A stretch of DNA of 62,385 bases, taken from assembly GCA_947625775.1 (NCBI GenBank), contig CANQPM010000018.1:1-62385 (forward strand), given 5' to 3'. Positions 1 to 9,289 of this stretch are shown here, in pieces. How positions within the stretch are numbered: the stretch's first letter is position 1; every line of letters begins with the position of its first letter. Both the position numbers and the translations under genes were made by a program. Origin of the DNA: an uncultured Lachnospiraceae bacterium. GTDB lineage: Bacteria > Bacillota > Clostridia > Lachnospirales > Lachnospiraceae. Below the pieces are notes generated by a model that was given only the letters and a program-made list of their open reading frames with translations, was not told the DNA's origin and did no database searches.

Positions 1-339
1 GAACAGGAAGAAATCAAAAAAATACGGGACAAATATGCAGCGCCAACGAAAGAGGAAATTTCTATGGAACAGCTTCGTCGATTGGATGCCAGCACAACGA
101 GAGCTGCAACGGTGGTATCGTTGATTATCGGAATTGTCAGCACCCTGTTGTTTGGCGTAGGGATGTGCTGCACGATGATTTCGGAATGGGAAACATATTT
201 CATTTTCGGCATTATCATCGGTGTCATCGGTATCATCGGTGTGGCGGCTGCTTACCCGATTTATACTTATATGGTGAAACGCAAGAGGGCGAAGCTTGCG
301 CCGAAAATTATGCGGTTGTCAGAAGAATTGTTGAAATAA
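1..339 (+). CDS. C-terminal part of a small two-TM membrane protein (5' end outside window)
   Basis: The reading frame is open from the first base, so the ATG at 64 is probably internal. The 21 codons before it encode a charged stretch (starts EQEEIKKIRDKY) that continues smoothly into MEQLRRLDAST. The visible part has a charged N-terminal region, two hydrophobic segments (about residues 40-60 and 67-90 of the visible part) and a basic tail with KRKRAK, suggesting a hairpin membrane protein with cytoplasmic ends. I associate this pattern with a small uncharacterised Clostridia family sometimes misannotated as dihydropteridine reductase; no catalytic motif supports that name. Function unknown. 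Confidence 0.65.
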   Translation, partial: EQEEIKKIRDKYAAPTKEEISMEQLRRLDASTTRAATVVSLIIGIVSTLLFGVGMCCTMISEWETYFIFGIIIGVIGIIGVAAAYPIYTYMVKRKRAKLAPKIMRLSEELLK

Positions 340-498
340 AAAGGATATTCATTTTCTCCTTGCGAATTTAAATGTAATTTGTATTATTTAATTGAACTAT
401 TTAAAAATTTGGCTTTGCTTATTTTTACTAATAAACAAAATTTTAATGCACCTATAAATATAAAATAAGAAACTTAAAATTACACATTTCACAATTAC

Positions 499-1125
499 TT
501 ATATGTTATGATTAGGCAAATTTATAAGCTTTATCAAAATTTCCACCCCTGTTATCATTTTTTCGGGAGTGATTATAAGCAGCCTATGCTTTAAAAAAGG
601 ATTTAAGCTTTCTATTGCCTTATCCCTGACCGAACTTTCAATAAGCTTATCAGGCTTATCGGTAAACAGCAGGAGGCATCTGCATCTTGCGTGGTAAAGC
701 TTTAGGTATGCGCATAAATCATCAAAACCGTTGCTGTAGCCTTGCGCGTTAAGCGCAGCTTGCATCGTTTCATCTTCGTTAAGGCTTATTGGCTGTTCAC
801 CTTTTTCTTCTTCGGATTTTACTACATTTAAATTCTCCGTCGCCTTTCCAATCTGAATAAATGACATTGGCGTCACTTTTGTCTCTATCCTGCCTGCTCC
901 CCAATAGACTATATTGCTGCGTATATTCTGGAAAATTTTATCATGCGCCTTTAACGCCGCCGCTGAATCCTTTAGCGTATCACTAATATATTCCATATCC
1001 GAGCTCAAGTCAAGCACAAACGCCATCTCTGGCTGCTGCCCCTTTATAGTCACATTCACAGGGGCGTTCAATATTTTATCCACCCTCTTATTCAGTTCAA
1101 GCTTTTGAAGCTGTGTCAGCGCCAT
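499..1125 (-). CDS. Hypothetical protein, von Willebrand A-like fold suspected
   Basis: 208 aa, no signal peptide or membrane segment, so probably cytoplasmic. Near residue 35 the hydrophobic strand and acidic turn FVLDLSSDM resemble the first strand and metal site (DxSxS) of vWA domains, but the second serine position is Asp, so metal binding is uncertain. A later FDDLCAYL and a hydrophobic strand ending LLLFTDKPD fit the alternating alpha/beta pattern of that fold. It follows the MATE gene on the same strand after 88 bp and could be co-transcribed. A G-rich stretch about 9 nt upstream of the ATG could serve as ribosome-binding site. The vWA assignment is inference. Confidence 0.6.
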   Translation of the reverse strand: MALTQLQKLELNKRVDKILNAPVNVTIKGQQPEMAFVLDLSSDMEYISDTLKDSAAALKAHDKIFQNIRSNIVYWGAGRIETKVTPMSFIQIGKATENLNVVKSEEEKGEQPISLNEDETMQAALNAQGYSNGFDDLCAYLKLYHARCRCLLLFTDKPDKLIESSVRDKAIESLNPFLKHRLLIITPEKMITGVEILIKLINLPNHNI

Positions 1126-1213
1126 ATCCAGCCGCCCCCAAAATCTCCGTTAATTAAAATTTTTGTTAATTATAATCCCTGTCAATTATAATCCCTGCCC
1201 GTTCAAACCGCCG

Positions 1214-2551
1214 TCAGTCAAATTTCTTCCTCAAAAACGCCACTATAAACGGAATACTGACAATCCCTGTCATTATGTCAGCCGCAGGCTGCGAAACCTG
1301 TATGCCCGTAAGCCCGAAAAGCTTCGTCGTAATCAAAAGCGTCGGTATAAACATCAGTCCCGAGCGCAGAAGCGACAAAAACGACGACAGCCCTGCCTTT
1401 CTGATGCTCTGATACAGCATATTTACAGGCACGGACAGCGTGAGGAACACCGTGCCCACACATGCGCACCTGAGCGCGGGCGTGCCTATATCTATTACCT
1501 CCTGATGCTTTTGGAAAAGATAAACTATCTTATCCGCAAAGATAAAGCCTGGCACGGCAAGGCACGATATGAAAATAAAGCCTATCCCCATAGTGACAAT
1601 CAGACCTTTTTTCACGCGCTGGTACTCCTTTGCCTGATAGTTGAAGGACGCGACGGGCTGATACCCCTGTCCTATGCCAAGACCTACGCACATTACAAAC
1701 GCGCTGAACCTATTTACCACGCTCATCGCAGCTATCGCGGCATCTCCGTATGGTCTTGTGAGGTTGTTCAGCAGACCGTTTGAGATTGAGCTTAATCCCT
1801 GCCTTATCAGCGCGGGAAATCCAACCCTGCATATCGTGAGATATACGCCCGCCTTCCTGCTGACAAACGAAAGCCTTATGCTGCTCTGCGCCATTTTTTC
1901 AAAGAAATAAAGCAATATAAAAAAGCTGATAATCTGCGAAACTGCCGTGGATATGCCCGCCCCCAGCACGCCGAGATCAAATACCACTATCAGCACATAA
2001 TCGCCGAATATATTTAAAATGCCGCCCGTGACAAGCCCTATCATGGCATAGAAGGATTTGCCCTCATAGCGGAGATTGTTGTTAAGCACAAACGAGCCTA
2101 TCGCCGCGGGACAGCTCAAAAGCACGCATGCGCCGTACTGCTCTGCATACGGAAGGATTGTCTGCGTGCTTCCGAGCAGCACCATAAAAGGCGCCAAAAA
2201 TATAAGACCTAATACCATAAGCACAAGCCCAAAGCTAAGACCTGTAAAAAAGCCCGTGGAAACGTACTGCGACGCTTCCTTGTCATTCCTGTCGGCAAGC
2301 GATTTTGACACCATTGTGCCTGAGCCCTGCCCGAGCATAAAGGCGAGCGCCTGTATGATTGCCTGCAGGGTAAACAAAATGCCCGTGGCAGCCTGTGGGC
2401 TTTCTCCAAGCGTGCCTACAAAATATGTATCTACCATGTTGTAGATGTTTGTCACCAGCATAGATATTGTCGTAGGTATGCCGAGCGATACAATCAGCCT
2501 TACCAGCGGCGTCTGCGTCATTTTGTCATAGTATGCCTTTGATTTGTCCAT
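1214..2551 (-). CDS. MATE family efflux transporter
   Basis: 445 aa with about 12 predicted membrane segments, the normal MATE length. The N-terminal pattern PLVRLIVSLGIPTTISML followed by NIYNMVDTYFVGTLG is typical of the MepA-like branch of Na+- or H+-coupled multidrug/toxin exporters. The second half repeats the fold (GFPALIRQGLSS, then NRFSAFVMCVGLGIGQGYQPV), as expected for the internal pseudo-symmetry of the family. Substrate cannot be read from sequence. It is the first gene of a possible two-gene unit with the vWA-like gene downstream. The start is an ATG with a weak GGGGC-type ribosome-binding site. Confidence 0.93.
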   Translation of the reverse strand: MDKSKAYYDKMTQTPLVRLIVSLGIPTTISMLVTNIYNMVDTYFVGTLGESPQAATGILFTLQAIIQALAFMLGQGSGTMVSKSLADRNDKEASQYVSTGFFTGLSFGLVLMVLGLIFLAPFMVLLGSTQTILPYAEQYGACVLLSCPAAIGSFVLNNNLRYEGKSFYAMIGLVTGGILNIFGDYVLIVVFDLGVLGAGISTAVSQIISFFILLYFFEKMAQSSIRLSFVSRKAGVYLTICRVGFPALIRQGLSSISNGLLNNLTRPYGDAAIAAMSVVNRFSAFVMCVGLGIGQGYQPVASFNYQAKEYQRVKKGLIVTMGIGFIFISCLAVPGFIFADKIVYLFQKHQEVIDIGTPALRCACVGTVFLTLSVPVNMLYQSIRKAGLSSFLSLLRSGLMFIPTLLITTKLFGLTGIQVSQPAADIMTGIVSIPFIVAFLRKKFD

Positions 2552-2619
2552 TTTTTATGCCCCATTTCTGTGTTTATATTGATTTATATTGTCAGCCTGC
2601 CGCGTTTTAAGGATTAGCC

Positions 2620-2832
2620 TTATTTTTTGGAGCTTTTCCTTTCCTTTTCGGCAAGGTACTGATTAACCGTTTTTTCAATAGACTCACGAGAAATAGGATA
2701 ATTAAATTCCTTAATTATCCTATCAACCGTATAACCATGGTCTACGAGGTGGCGTATCGCGCCCCCGTAGGCAAAGTCCTTTGTGAAATTTGAGAGCGCC
2801 TGCTCAAAATACCCGTGTGACTGTTCTTCCAT
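2620..2832 (-). CDS. Small conserved hypothetical protein
   Basis: 70 aa, soluble and charged, with a lysine-rich C-terminus. The pattern HGYFEQALSNFTKDFAYGGAIRHLVDHGYTV resembles short Clostridia proteins of unknown function that I recall only as conserved hypotheticals. The middle (GGAIRHLVDHGYTVDRIIKEF) could form a helix-turn-helix-like pair of helices, but that is not strong enough for a function. AGGGAT lies upstream of the ATG. It stands between the YhaN-like ATPase gene and the MATE gene on the same strand. Confidence 0.72.
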   Translation of the reverse strand: MEEQSHGYFEQALSNFTKDFAYGGAIRHLVDHGYTVDRIIKEFNYPISRESIEKTVNQYLAEKERKSSKK

Positions 2833-2911
2833 TATGCATATCCCTTATTTTCCATAATATTCAAAACCTGCCTGCAAAAATCCTTTCGAAATTTAATTGC
2901 CGCGCAGGGCA

Positions 2912-5542
2912 CTATTTTCTTGAATTGCTGCAGGTAAAATAGATAATCTGGTATTTCCTGGCAAGTTCGTTTATAAAATCCATTCCCGCCTTGACTTTTC
3001 TGTCGTCTAAGTTCGTAAACGGATCGTCCATTATAAGGGGAGGTGTCTCCTCCTGATACATAGCGTCAACAAGCGCTGTCCTAAGGCAGATTCCTATCAA
3101 ATCCTTATATCCTAGGCTGAGCGTATTTATCTCCCGCTGCTTGCCCTGTTCGTCTACAGTAACCTTCGTATTTGCGTCAATATGGAAATTAGTTGCCGCG
3201 GCATTTGTAATCATCTCATAATATTGGCTAAAGCTCTGCAATATCGGAGCTGAATATTTAGCGGTTATTGCCTCCTTTGCCAGCTCCAGTTTTTTCTTTG
3301 CCATGTTGACATATTTATACTTTTTCTTCTCAACCGACTGCAGGGAATTTAACTCCTCCAGCCTTGCGCGTTTTTCCTCCCACTCATCATATTCCTCTTG
3401 AAGGTTCTCAAGCATTTTATTATAGTCAGTTATATTTTTATGTGTTTTTTCCCTGTCCTCGGCATACTGTTTAAGCGCACGGTTCAAATCATCAAGCGCA
3501 GGCAGCGACTCATCTTCCTGTATTTCCTCCAGCTCGGAAATATCATTTGCCGCCTCAAACTGCTCCAGCTCCTTCGATGCCTCCTCCAGCGCCCTTAATG
3601 AGCTCTGGTATGTAAGAAGCCCGTCACGGATATCACTAAGCTGCTGGGAAATGTTATCAGATGCCTGATAGTTATATTTTTCCAAAAATAATGTCATTTC
3701 ATTTCTGAGCGTCTGATATTCATTCTCCGCCTTTTCCATGTCCGCCTGTTTTCTGCTCAATGCGCTATAGCTCTCCGCCTTATTTTTGAGCATATACAAA
3801 TCATTGGTGAATTTCCCGTCTGCGGACACTGCCCCGTATGCGCCGAGAAACGCATCAAGCTTCTGACGTATATTTTCCAAGTCAGCTGCCTTTGTGCTCT
3901 CCATGGAATTCTGCATTTTTTTCTTTAATGAGGAATACTCGACCGCCTCCGCGGTAATTTCCTGCAAAATGGAGGATACCCTATATTCATTAAAGCTTTT
4001 GCCGTGCGCGCTCAGATAAGCAGCCACTTCCTCGTCTGCCCTGGCGATAAATTTCTCATCGTCTTCAATGTCACGCTGTAAATTTTCATATTCTGGAGTG
4101 GCTGTTTGCTGTACGGGAGGCTCCGCCTTCCTGCCGAAAAATATGCCGACAATAATAACAATTCCGACAGCCACAAATGCTATGCCTAGAAGTAACAAAG
4201 AATTATTTGCCATAACGGCAAACATGCCAACCGCCACTAATAATATGCCTATAATTATCAATATCGGCGTCTTTCCTGTCTGCTTTGACTGCTGCGGCTG
4301 TGCGCCCATAGATGCCCTTAATGCCGTAAGCGCCGCCCTTTTTGACGGCAGGGCATTTTTTTTAGTATTTCTGCTGTTCCATTTTTCTGTAACGACGGCT
4401 ATATTTTCTGTCTCATGTTCAAAATACGGCTCCAGTCTGCCAAGTCTTTCTTTTTCGCTGGGAGTCATCTGCTCTGATGCAAGCTCTCTGCTTAAATCCT
4501 CAAGCTGTTTGGCATCATTGAGCATTTCCGTAAAGTCCGCGGCTGCGGGCGTACCCTCGGCAAAGGTATTTCCTAATGCGGCAAGCTCGTCTTTTTCGCT
4601 CTGCGTAACGCGGTGCATTTCTATTCTGTCACGGGCTCTTTCCATATCGCTGCATTCCGATACCCTTTTCTTTACCTCCTCCAAGTCGGGAAGCTCCCCT
4701 GGGAAGGTCTGCCTGCATTCCTCATTTTCCTTCTTTTTCCTGTCGGCAGCTCCCTTTAGCCTTTCCCACTCAGATTTCCTTGCTGTCAGCGCCTGCTGTC
4801 TGGAAGCTTTTTCCTGTAATCTGCCTGTTTCATCTATTTCCATTTTCAGCTTATCATAGGCATCCTCCTCGTCATGGAGTTTCTCCTGATACTGCCTGAT
4901 GCTGTCAGAAATACTCTCTCCGTTTTTCACATACATATTATATTCGGCAATTTTATCATTTCTTTTTGATATGGAGCCCGTGGCGCGGTTCGGATTCAGC
5001 TCATTTATAATGCTTGTGAGCCTTGCAGCGGCGGCCTCAAAATTATTCAAATCATTTGAATTATCCGCAAGCTGCCCAATCTTTGCGTTAATGTCGTCAG
5101 TGGGCGCAGTCTCACACTGGCTTTGCGCAATAAAAACTGTTCTCGCAAAGGATTCCTTGTTTATCTTGAAAATTTCCTCTCCGATTTTGTCGCTATATTC
5201 TTTTGACGGCAGATTAGTCGACGCATCCCTAAGCTCAAATTCGTCATTTGACTTTTTGTCCTTAAATACTCTCGAAATAAGATACCTTTTTTCCCCGATT
5301 TCAAATACAAGCTCTCCGCCAAAAGCGCCGCCCTGCCAGGGCTTATATTTTTTCCGCTCGTTTCCCTCAATGCTTCTCTTGTTATCTCCCTCAAAGCCGT
5401 AAAACATCGCCTGAATAAATGCGGCAATGGTGCTTTTGCCCCAGCCGTTTTCTTCACACATTTTATTTACTCCGTCATTAAAATCTATGGAATAATCATG
5501 GATTTTACCGAAATTTTCTATGTGGCATGATATAAGCTTCAA
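2912..5542 (-). CDS. YhaN/SbcC-like SMC-type ATPase with central membrane hairpin
   Basis: About 876 aa. I start it at the TTG at 5542, one base after the stop of the nuclease gene and just behind GAGGAGG; the upstream ATG would place 13 poorly conserved residues before the conserved MKLISCHIENFGK. Residues 30-38 hold a Walker A-like CEENGWGKS, in which the usual first Gly is Glu. Long charged coiled-coil stretches follow, interrupted at about 427-471 by two hydrophobic segments. Near the C-terminus are a signature-like LSLGYKDL and Walker B LIMDDPF (about 836-842). Length and membrane hairpin fit YhaN-type proteins better than SbcC (about 1000 aa). It probably works with the adjacent metallophosphoesterase in DNA end processing or repair. 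Confidence 0.85.
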   Translation of the reverse strand: MKLISCHIENFGKIHDYSIDFNDGVNKMCEENGWGKSTIAAFIQAMFYGFEGDNKRSIEGNERKKYKPWQGGAFGGELVFEIGEKRYLISRVFKDKKSNDEFELRDASTNLPSKEYSDKIGEEIFKINKESFARTVFIAQSQCETAPTDDINAKIGQLADNSNDLNNFEAAAARLTSIINELNPNRATGSISKRNDKIAEYNMYVKNGESISDSIRQYQEKLHDEEDAYDKLKMEIDETGRLQEKASRQQALTARKSEWERLKGAADRKKKENEECRQTFPGELPDLEEVKKRVSECSDMERARDRIEMHRVTQSEKDELAALGNTFAEGTPAAADFTEMLNDAKQLEDLSRELASEQMTPSEKERLGRLEPYFEHETENIAVVTEKWNSRNTKKNALPSKRAALTALRASMGAQPQQSKQTGKTPILIIIGILLVAVGMFAVMANNSLLLLGIAFVAVGIVIIVGIFFGRKAEPPVQQTATPEYENLQRDIEDDEKFIARADEEVAAYLSAHGKSFNEYRVSSILQEITAEAVEYSSLKKKMQNSMESTKAADLENIRQKLDAFLGAYGAVSADGKFTNDLYMLKNKAESYSALSRKQADMEKAENEYQTLRNEMTLFLEKYNYQASDNISQQLSDIRDGLLTYQSSLRALEEASKELEQFEAANDISELEEIQEDESLPALDDLNRALKQYAEDREKTHKNITDYNKMLENLQEEYDEWEEKRARLEELNSLQSVEKKKYKYVNMAKKKLELAKEAITAKYSAPILQSFSQYYEMITNAAATNFHIDANTKVTVDEQGKQREINTLSLGYKDLIGICLRTALVDAMYQEETPPLIMDDPFTNLDDRKVKAGMDFINELARKYQIIYFTCSNSRK

Positions 5543-5543
5543 A

Positions 5544-6644
5544 CTACTGCACCTCCTCTCCCGCGATTGCCTGCAGTCCATAACGGATTATAATCTTTTT
5601 ATCCTCATCGGAAATCGCCTCATCGTTCATTACCTGACGCACATATTCTCCCTTCAGCGATTGATCAAGCATATAGTCATCGACGTCTATTTTAAGGCTT
5701 GTTTCGTCATATACTTTTATGAAATAAAACTGGCTTCCGAATTGGGCTTTAAGATATGTGACATCCTTCTCACACTCAACATCAAGCTCGCCCTTTAGCA
5801 CGATTTTGACTAGCGCGTCACTGCCGCAGCCTGCATTTTTTAATTCCTGTCTGGCTCTTGACGCCATCTCCGCAGTAGTCTGGCAGCCTGTCACGTCAAC
5901 ATCAACGGTATATAGTCTTCTTTTTGCAAACGGAATAAATTGATATGTATATGTCCCTGAGTTTTCATCTATGTCAAGCAGCATAAATCCGCGCTCGCCA
6001 CATTCGTCAAAGCCCCTTCCCTCAAGGCAGCCCGCATAACAGTAAGTTCCTCTCGCATCAAGCTTCTCCACCTTATTCATATGTACATGCCCCAGCGCAA
6101 GGTAATCTATCCCTTTGTTCCTCAATGCCTTCAGATTGATTATTTCCGCCTTATCCTTTGCCGCGCTTTGGGACTCCTGCCCATGGAGCATCACTATATT
6201 GAATTTATCAGGTTCAAGTAAAAGTGACGTATAAATTGAGCCCGTATTTTTGTCCGACAGCTCAATCCCCCAGATGGAAACCTTTCCCCCAGCCTCGCTG
6301 TATGAGGTCCACTCGGAATTAAACATTTTCAAATTCTCAGGCATATTTTCAAGCCCTGAGAGGAAATTGTCGCTGTCATGATTTCCCCTTAAATAATAGA
6401 AGGTTATCCCCGAATGTTCAATAATACTGTGAAGAACCGTATTTCTGGCTGTCGCTGAAATATTTTTTACGTCAAACATATCCCCTGCGATTAAAATAGC
6501 TGATACGCCATTCGCGGCGGCATATGCAACCATTCGCTCAAAGGTGTCCAATATTTCCCTTTTTCTTTCCTTAGCCTTCTCTTTTTCCAGATTGGTATCC
6601 ATTTTGGAATCCAGATGTAAATCCGCGCAGTGTATTAATTTCAT
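5544..6644 (-). CDS. YhaO/SbcD-like metallophosphoesterase (DNA exonuclease subunit)
   Basis: 366 aa, soluble. The calcineurin-like phosphoesterase motifs are all present in order: DLH (8-10), GDMFD (54-58), GNHD (87-90), LHGQ (153-156) and GHVH (185-188), which bind the two Mn ions in SbcD/Mre11 enzymes. A C-terminal region of about 130 aa follows, as in SbcD/YhaO capping domains. The stop codon is separated by a single base from the TTG start of the partner ATPase, which implies translational coupling. By family knowledge the complex trims or opens DNA ends and hairpins. Confidence 0.92.
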   Translation of the reverse strand: MKLIHCADLHLDSKMDTNLEKEKAKERKREILDTFERMVAYAAANGVSAILIAGDMFDVKNISATARNTVLHSIIEHSGITFYYLRGNHDSDNFLSGLENMPENLKMFNSEWTSYSEAGGKVSIWGIELSDKNTGSIYTSLLLEPDKFNIVMLHGQESQSAAKDKAEIINLKALRNKGIDYLALGHVHMNKVEKLDARGTYCYAGCLEGRGFDECGERGFMLLDIDENSGTYTYQFIPFAKRRLYTVDVDVTGCQTTAEMASRARQELKNAGCGSDALVKIVLKGELDVECEKDVTYLKAQFGSQFYFIKVYDETSLKIDVDDYMLDQSLKGEYVRQVMNDEAISDEDKKIIIRYGLQAIAGEEVQ

Positions 6645-6790
6645 CGGTCTTCACCTTCTCTTTATTTTATGGGCGACCATTTTTTGACAGCCGACAATTA
6701 TATTGTAGCATTGTTTTCTGTGGATTTCTATGCTTTAATGCATTTATTTTCAACTTTAGGAAGTCTAAATGTCTTAGTATTTTTGTTTTT

Positions 6791-7471
6791 CTATACCTCA
6801 GTAACTGACAGCACCCCTTTCATATCCTGTATCAACCTAAGATATTCCTCCTTGTTGATGTGTCTTGGCATTTTGAAGGTCGTCACTACCTGAAATTTCT
6901 GCCCTTTTGCCTTTGGCTTATCCACGTCGAAGGTGTCTATCACGCACTTGTCGTCTTTCAGCCTTCTTGACACGGCGGTGATTGCCTTGCCGTCTTCAAG
7001 CTCTATATAGAGCGTCATATATTTTGAGTGTTTATAAAGCTTATCCTCTATAAACGGCACAATATGCACGCCCAAAAGCCAGCACAGCGTCAAAACCGCC
7101 GCGCCGTCGATAAAGCCTATGCCTATCGCAAGCCCTACGCACGCGCATGTCCATATGCTGGCGGCGGAGGTAAGCCCCTTGATTTGGTGTCCCGACACAA
7201 GTATTGATCCTGCGCCGAGAAAGCCTACGCCGCTTACTACCTGGGCAGCTATTCTCGTCACGTTTACATTGCCGCCGTATATGCGCTCGAGGTACTGCTC
7301 GATAAGCATAACCATCGCCGCGCCAAGGCATACGGTGATTGTAGTGCGCGCGCCGCCTCCGCGCCGCTTGGCGCCTCTGTCTATACCGATAACAGCGCCG
7401 ATTATCAGCGCGGCGAGTATTCTTATTAATATATTCTGCCATGTCCATTCCGTGAAATAGTCTGTAAACAT
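6791..7471 (-). CDS. MgtC/SapB family membrane protein
   Basis: 226 aa. Four or five N-terminal membrane helices contain typical MgtC signatures: LIIGAVIGIDRG, then GARTTITVCLGAAMVM and VVSGVGFLGAGSIL, then GLTSAASIW. A soluble domain of about 85 aa follows (from about 140), resembling the ACT-like tail of longer MgtC proteins. MgtC proteins are associated with Mg2+ limitation, membrane-potential or ATP-synthase control; the role here is not shown by the sequence. The ribosome-binding site GGGAGG lies 5 nt from the ATG. A small membrane protein gene lies 26 bp upstream on the same strand. Confidence 0.93.
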   Translation of the reverse strand: MFTDYFTEWTWQNILIRILAALIIGAVIGIDRGAKRRGGGARTTITVCLGAAMVMLIEQYLERIYGGNVNVTRIAAQVVSGVGFLGAGSILVSGHQIKGLTSAASIWTCACVGLAIGIGFIDGAAVLTLCWLLGVHIVPFIEDKLYKHSKYMTLYIELEDGKAITAVSRRLKDDKCVIDTFDVDKPKAKGQKFQVVTTFKMPRHINKEEYLRLIQDMKGVLSVTEV

Positions 7472-7497
7472 TTTTACCTCCCAAATGATGTTGCTGG

Positions 7498-7878
7498 CTA
7501 TTCAAGGTTATATATATACAATGAGCCAATAATAGCAATAATAACAACATTGGATAATAAAGCTACTATTTTTAACGCTATATTCTTTTTCCAAAGAAAA
7601 TGATAAATCATAAGCTGCAATAACATATTAATTGTAAAATAAAGTATCCATTTTCCAAAAAATCGTATGATAAATATGAGCGCTTCATAAAAAGATTCCA
7701 GAAATACAACACTCACAATAAATATCCATGAAAAAACAAAGAAGACAAAAAATTCATAGCCGACAAACACAACTATTTTTTCCTTGACACCAGCTTTTTT
7801 TGCGCCGAAAGCAATTATTACAGACAATATGCATAATAAAAGTGTTCTATAAAAATCCGAAAAAATTATTTCTGCCAT
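7498..7878 (-). CDS. Hypothetical membrane protein
   Basis: 126 aa, almost entirely hydrophobic, with about four predicted membrane helices (residues 8-25, 33-60, 64-92, 100-123) and a short charged loop (KKAGVKEK) near residue 30. No family recognised. GAGGGGG lies about 10 nt upstream of the ATG. It sits just upstream of the MgtC-like gene, 26 bp away, so the two may share a transcript. Proteins of this type are often envelope-associated, but the function is unknown. Confidence 0.65.
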   Translation of the reverse strand: MAEIIFSDFYRTLLLCILSVIIAFGAKKAGVKEKIVVFVGYEFFVFFVFSWIFIVSVVFLESFYEALIFIIRFFGKWILYFTINMLLQLMIYHFLWKKNIALKIVALLSNVVIIAIIGSLYIYNLE

Positions 7879-7975
7879 AACATTTGCATCCCCCTCAGTT
7901 GCTATCTTATTATTATAATCATACCACAGACAGCAGAAAACAGAAAGACAAGGCTTTTATATCTGTTTTGCAGTC

Positions 7976-9136
7976 TTAATCTTTCTTCTGCCTTGCGCGC
8001 ATCTGCTTTGGCGTAACCCCGTACATCTGCCTGAACATATGGTAAAAGTGGGTGCGGTTTGTAAATCCAAGCCTTGCTATAATATCCCCTATACTGTCGC
8101 CTGTATCCGCAAAATCCTTCGCCGCCCTTTTTAGGCAGAATGTCATTGCATAGTCATAAAGACACATGCCTGAATACTTATTGACAATATGATTTATATG
8201 ATGCCCGCTGTAGTTCAGGCGCTTTTCAAGCTCCGCCCTCGTAATCCTGCCGTTGCACTCCTCCAGAAGCCGCCCGATGCGCATAAACAGGAGAAAATCT
8301 CCGCCATAATCAAGCGTCACTCTTGTATGGTGATAATTGGAGGGGCTGCTTAAGGCTCCAAGAAACCCGCACATTAAGCTGTCCATTTTAAGCGCTGCCC
8401 CAAAGCTGGGAAAAAGCAGGGTTAAAATCATATCTTCGGCAATGTCGCGCATCTTAACCCCTATCTTTTCCTGCTCCTGCACTGTGGGAATAAAATCAAG
8501 GTATTCTTTTTTGAACGCGCCCTTGTCATTGTCAATGTCCGCCATAACAAAGCTGTACAATTCACTGTCCAAAAAAGCTTTCTCCTCATTAAACGCGGCA
8601 TTTTGGAAGTACATAAAAAGCTTTTTCACATAGTCTACGGACAAACCGATGAAAATTACCCTCGACTCCGTAAGAAAATTTTCATAATGGCGCAGATTCC
8701 TGTTAAGCAGGCAGCAGTCGCCCGCGGTATATAGGTAGCTTTTATTTTCTATCCGCTGCACTACTGTCCCGCTCAAAATCATCATAATCTCAAAATAATT
8801 ATGGAAATGCGGCGCCGCCTCGTGGAAATGGTGATTATGCAAATCATATGTTTCCTGACAGAAAAAAGTATCTTTAGCCGACAGCGATATGGAGTTTAAG
8901 TAGTCATCGCTTGAAGTGCCGCTGCAATATTCATACGTGACCTGATACGGCGAATTAATATTGAACAATGCCCCAAACTCACTTTTGGCATTGTCAATTT
9001 TCAGCGGAGATTTTGATGTGTCCGTCTCATAATAATCCAGCGAACCTGATACGCCGCGCAGGGACTTTTTATTTTCCATAATCACGTACCCCGTTTCTTC
9101 AAGATTTGACCATGCAAGGCCTTTTATTTTGTCCAA
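7976..9136 (-). CDS. AraC-family transcriptional regulator
   Basis: 386 aa from a TTG start at 9136; an ATG at 9079 (MENKKSLRG) is an equally possible start. A cupin-like sensor region sits in the N-terminal half (HEAAPHFHNYFEIMMILSG is typical of AraC cupins). The last ~100 residues carry two helix-turn-helix motifs, ending in DIIARLGFTNRTHFYHMFRQ and YGVTPKQMR, the hallmark of AraC/XylS DNA-binding domains. It is divergent from the GH53 galactanase/ABC locus and probably activates it in response to a sugar. A good promoter for it lies at 9226-9254. Confidence 0.92.
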   Translation of the reverse strand: MDKIKGLAWSNLEETGYVIMENKKSLRGVSGSLDYYETDTSKSPLKIDNAKSEFGALFNINSPYQVTYEYCSGTSSDDYLNSISLSAKDTFFCQETYDLHNHHFHEAAPHFHNYFEIMMILSGTVVQRIENKSYLYTAGDCCLLNRNLRHYENFLTESRVIFIGLSVDYVKKLFMYFQNAAFNEEKAFLDSELYSFVMADIDNDKGAFKKEYLDFIPTVQEQEKIGVKMRDIAEDMILTLLFPSFGAALKMDSLMCGFLGALSSPSNYHHTRVTLDYGGDFLLFMRIGRLLEECNGRITRAELEKRLNYSGHHINHIVNKYSGMCLYDYAMTFCLKRAAKDFADTGDSIGDIIARLGFTNRTHFYHMFRQMYGVTPKQMRARQKKD

Positions 9137-9175
9137 ATATGTTACAAATTTCTCACATGCTAACCGTTTATGACA

Positions 9176-9205
9176 TTGCGCCTAATTGTTGAAATTGCCT
9201 ATAAT
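9176..9205 (+). promoter_or_regulatory. Possible promoter of the GH53/sugar ABC operon
   Basis: A consensus -10 TATAAT (9200-9205) is preceded at 18 bp by a poor -35 TTGCGC (9176-9181). A weak -35 is what an activator-dependent promoter would show, consistent with control by the divergent AraC protein. The leader to the GH53 ATG would be about 80 nt. Confidence 0.5.
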
Positions 9206-9225
9206 TTATTAAAGACTTACAAAAT

Positions 9226-9254
9226 ATTATACACATTCGCACAAAAAAAGTAAA
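9226..9254 (-). promoter_or_regulatory. Probable sigma-A promoter of the AraC-type regulator
   Basis: On the minus strand TTTACT (9254-9249) is followed after 17 bp by a consensus TATAAT (9231-9226). Transcription would start near 9219, about 80 nt before the TTG start. The 153-bp gap to the divergent galactanase gene must hold the regulator's operators as well. Confidence 0.7.
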
Positions 9255-9289
9255 TTATTTTAAAAATTTATAATGATAGGAGGGAATTT

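Noticed and set aside
1163-1783. 206-aa plus-strand open frame
   Set aside because: Antisense to the clear MATE gene; composition of a shadow frame.
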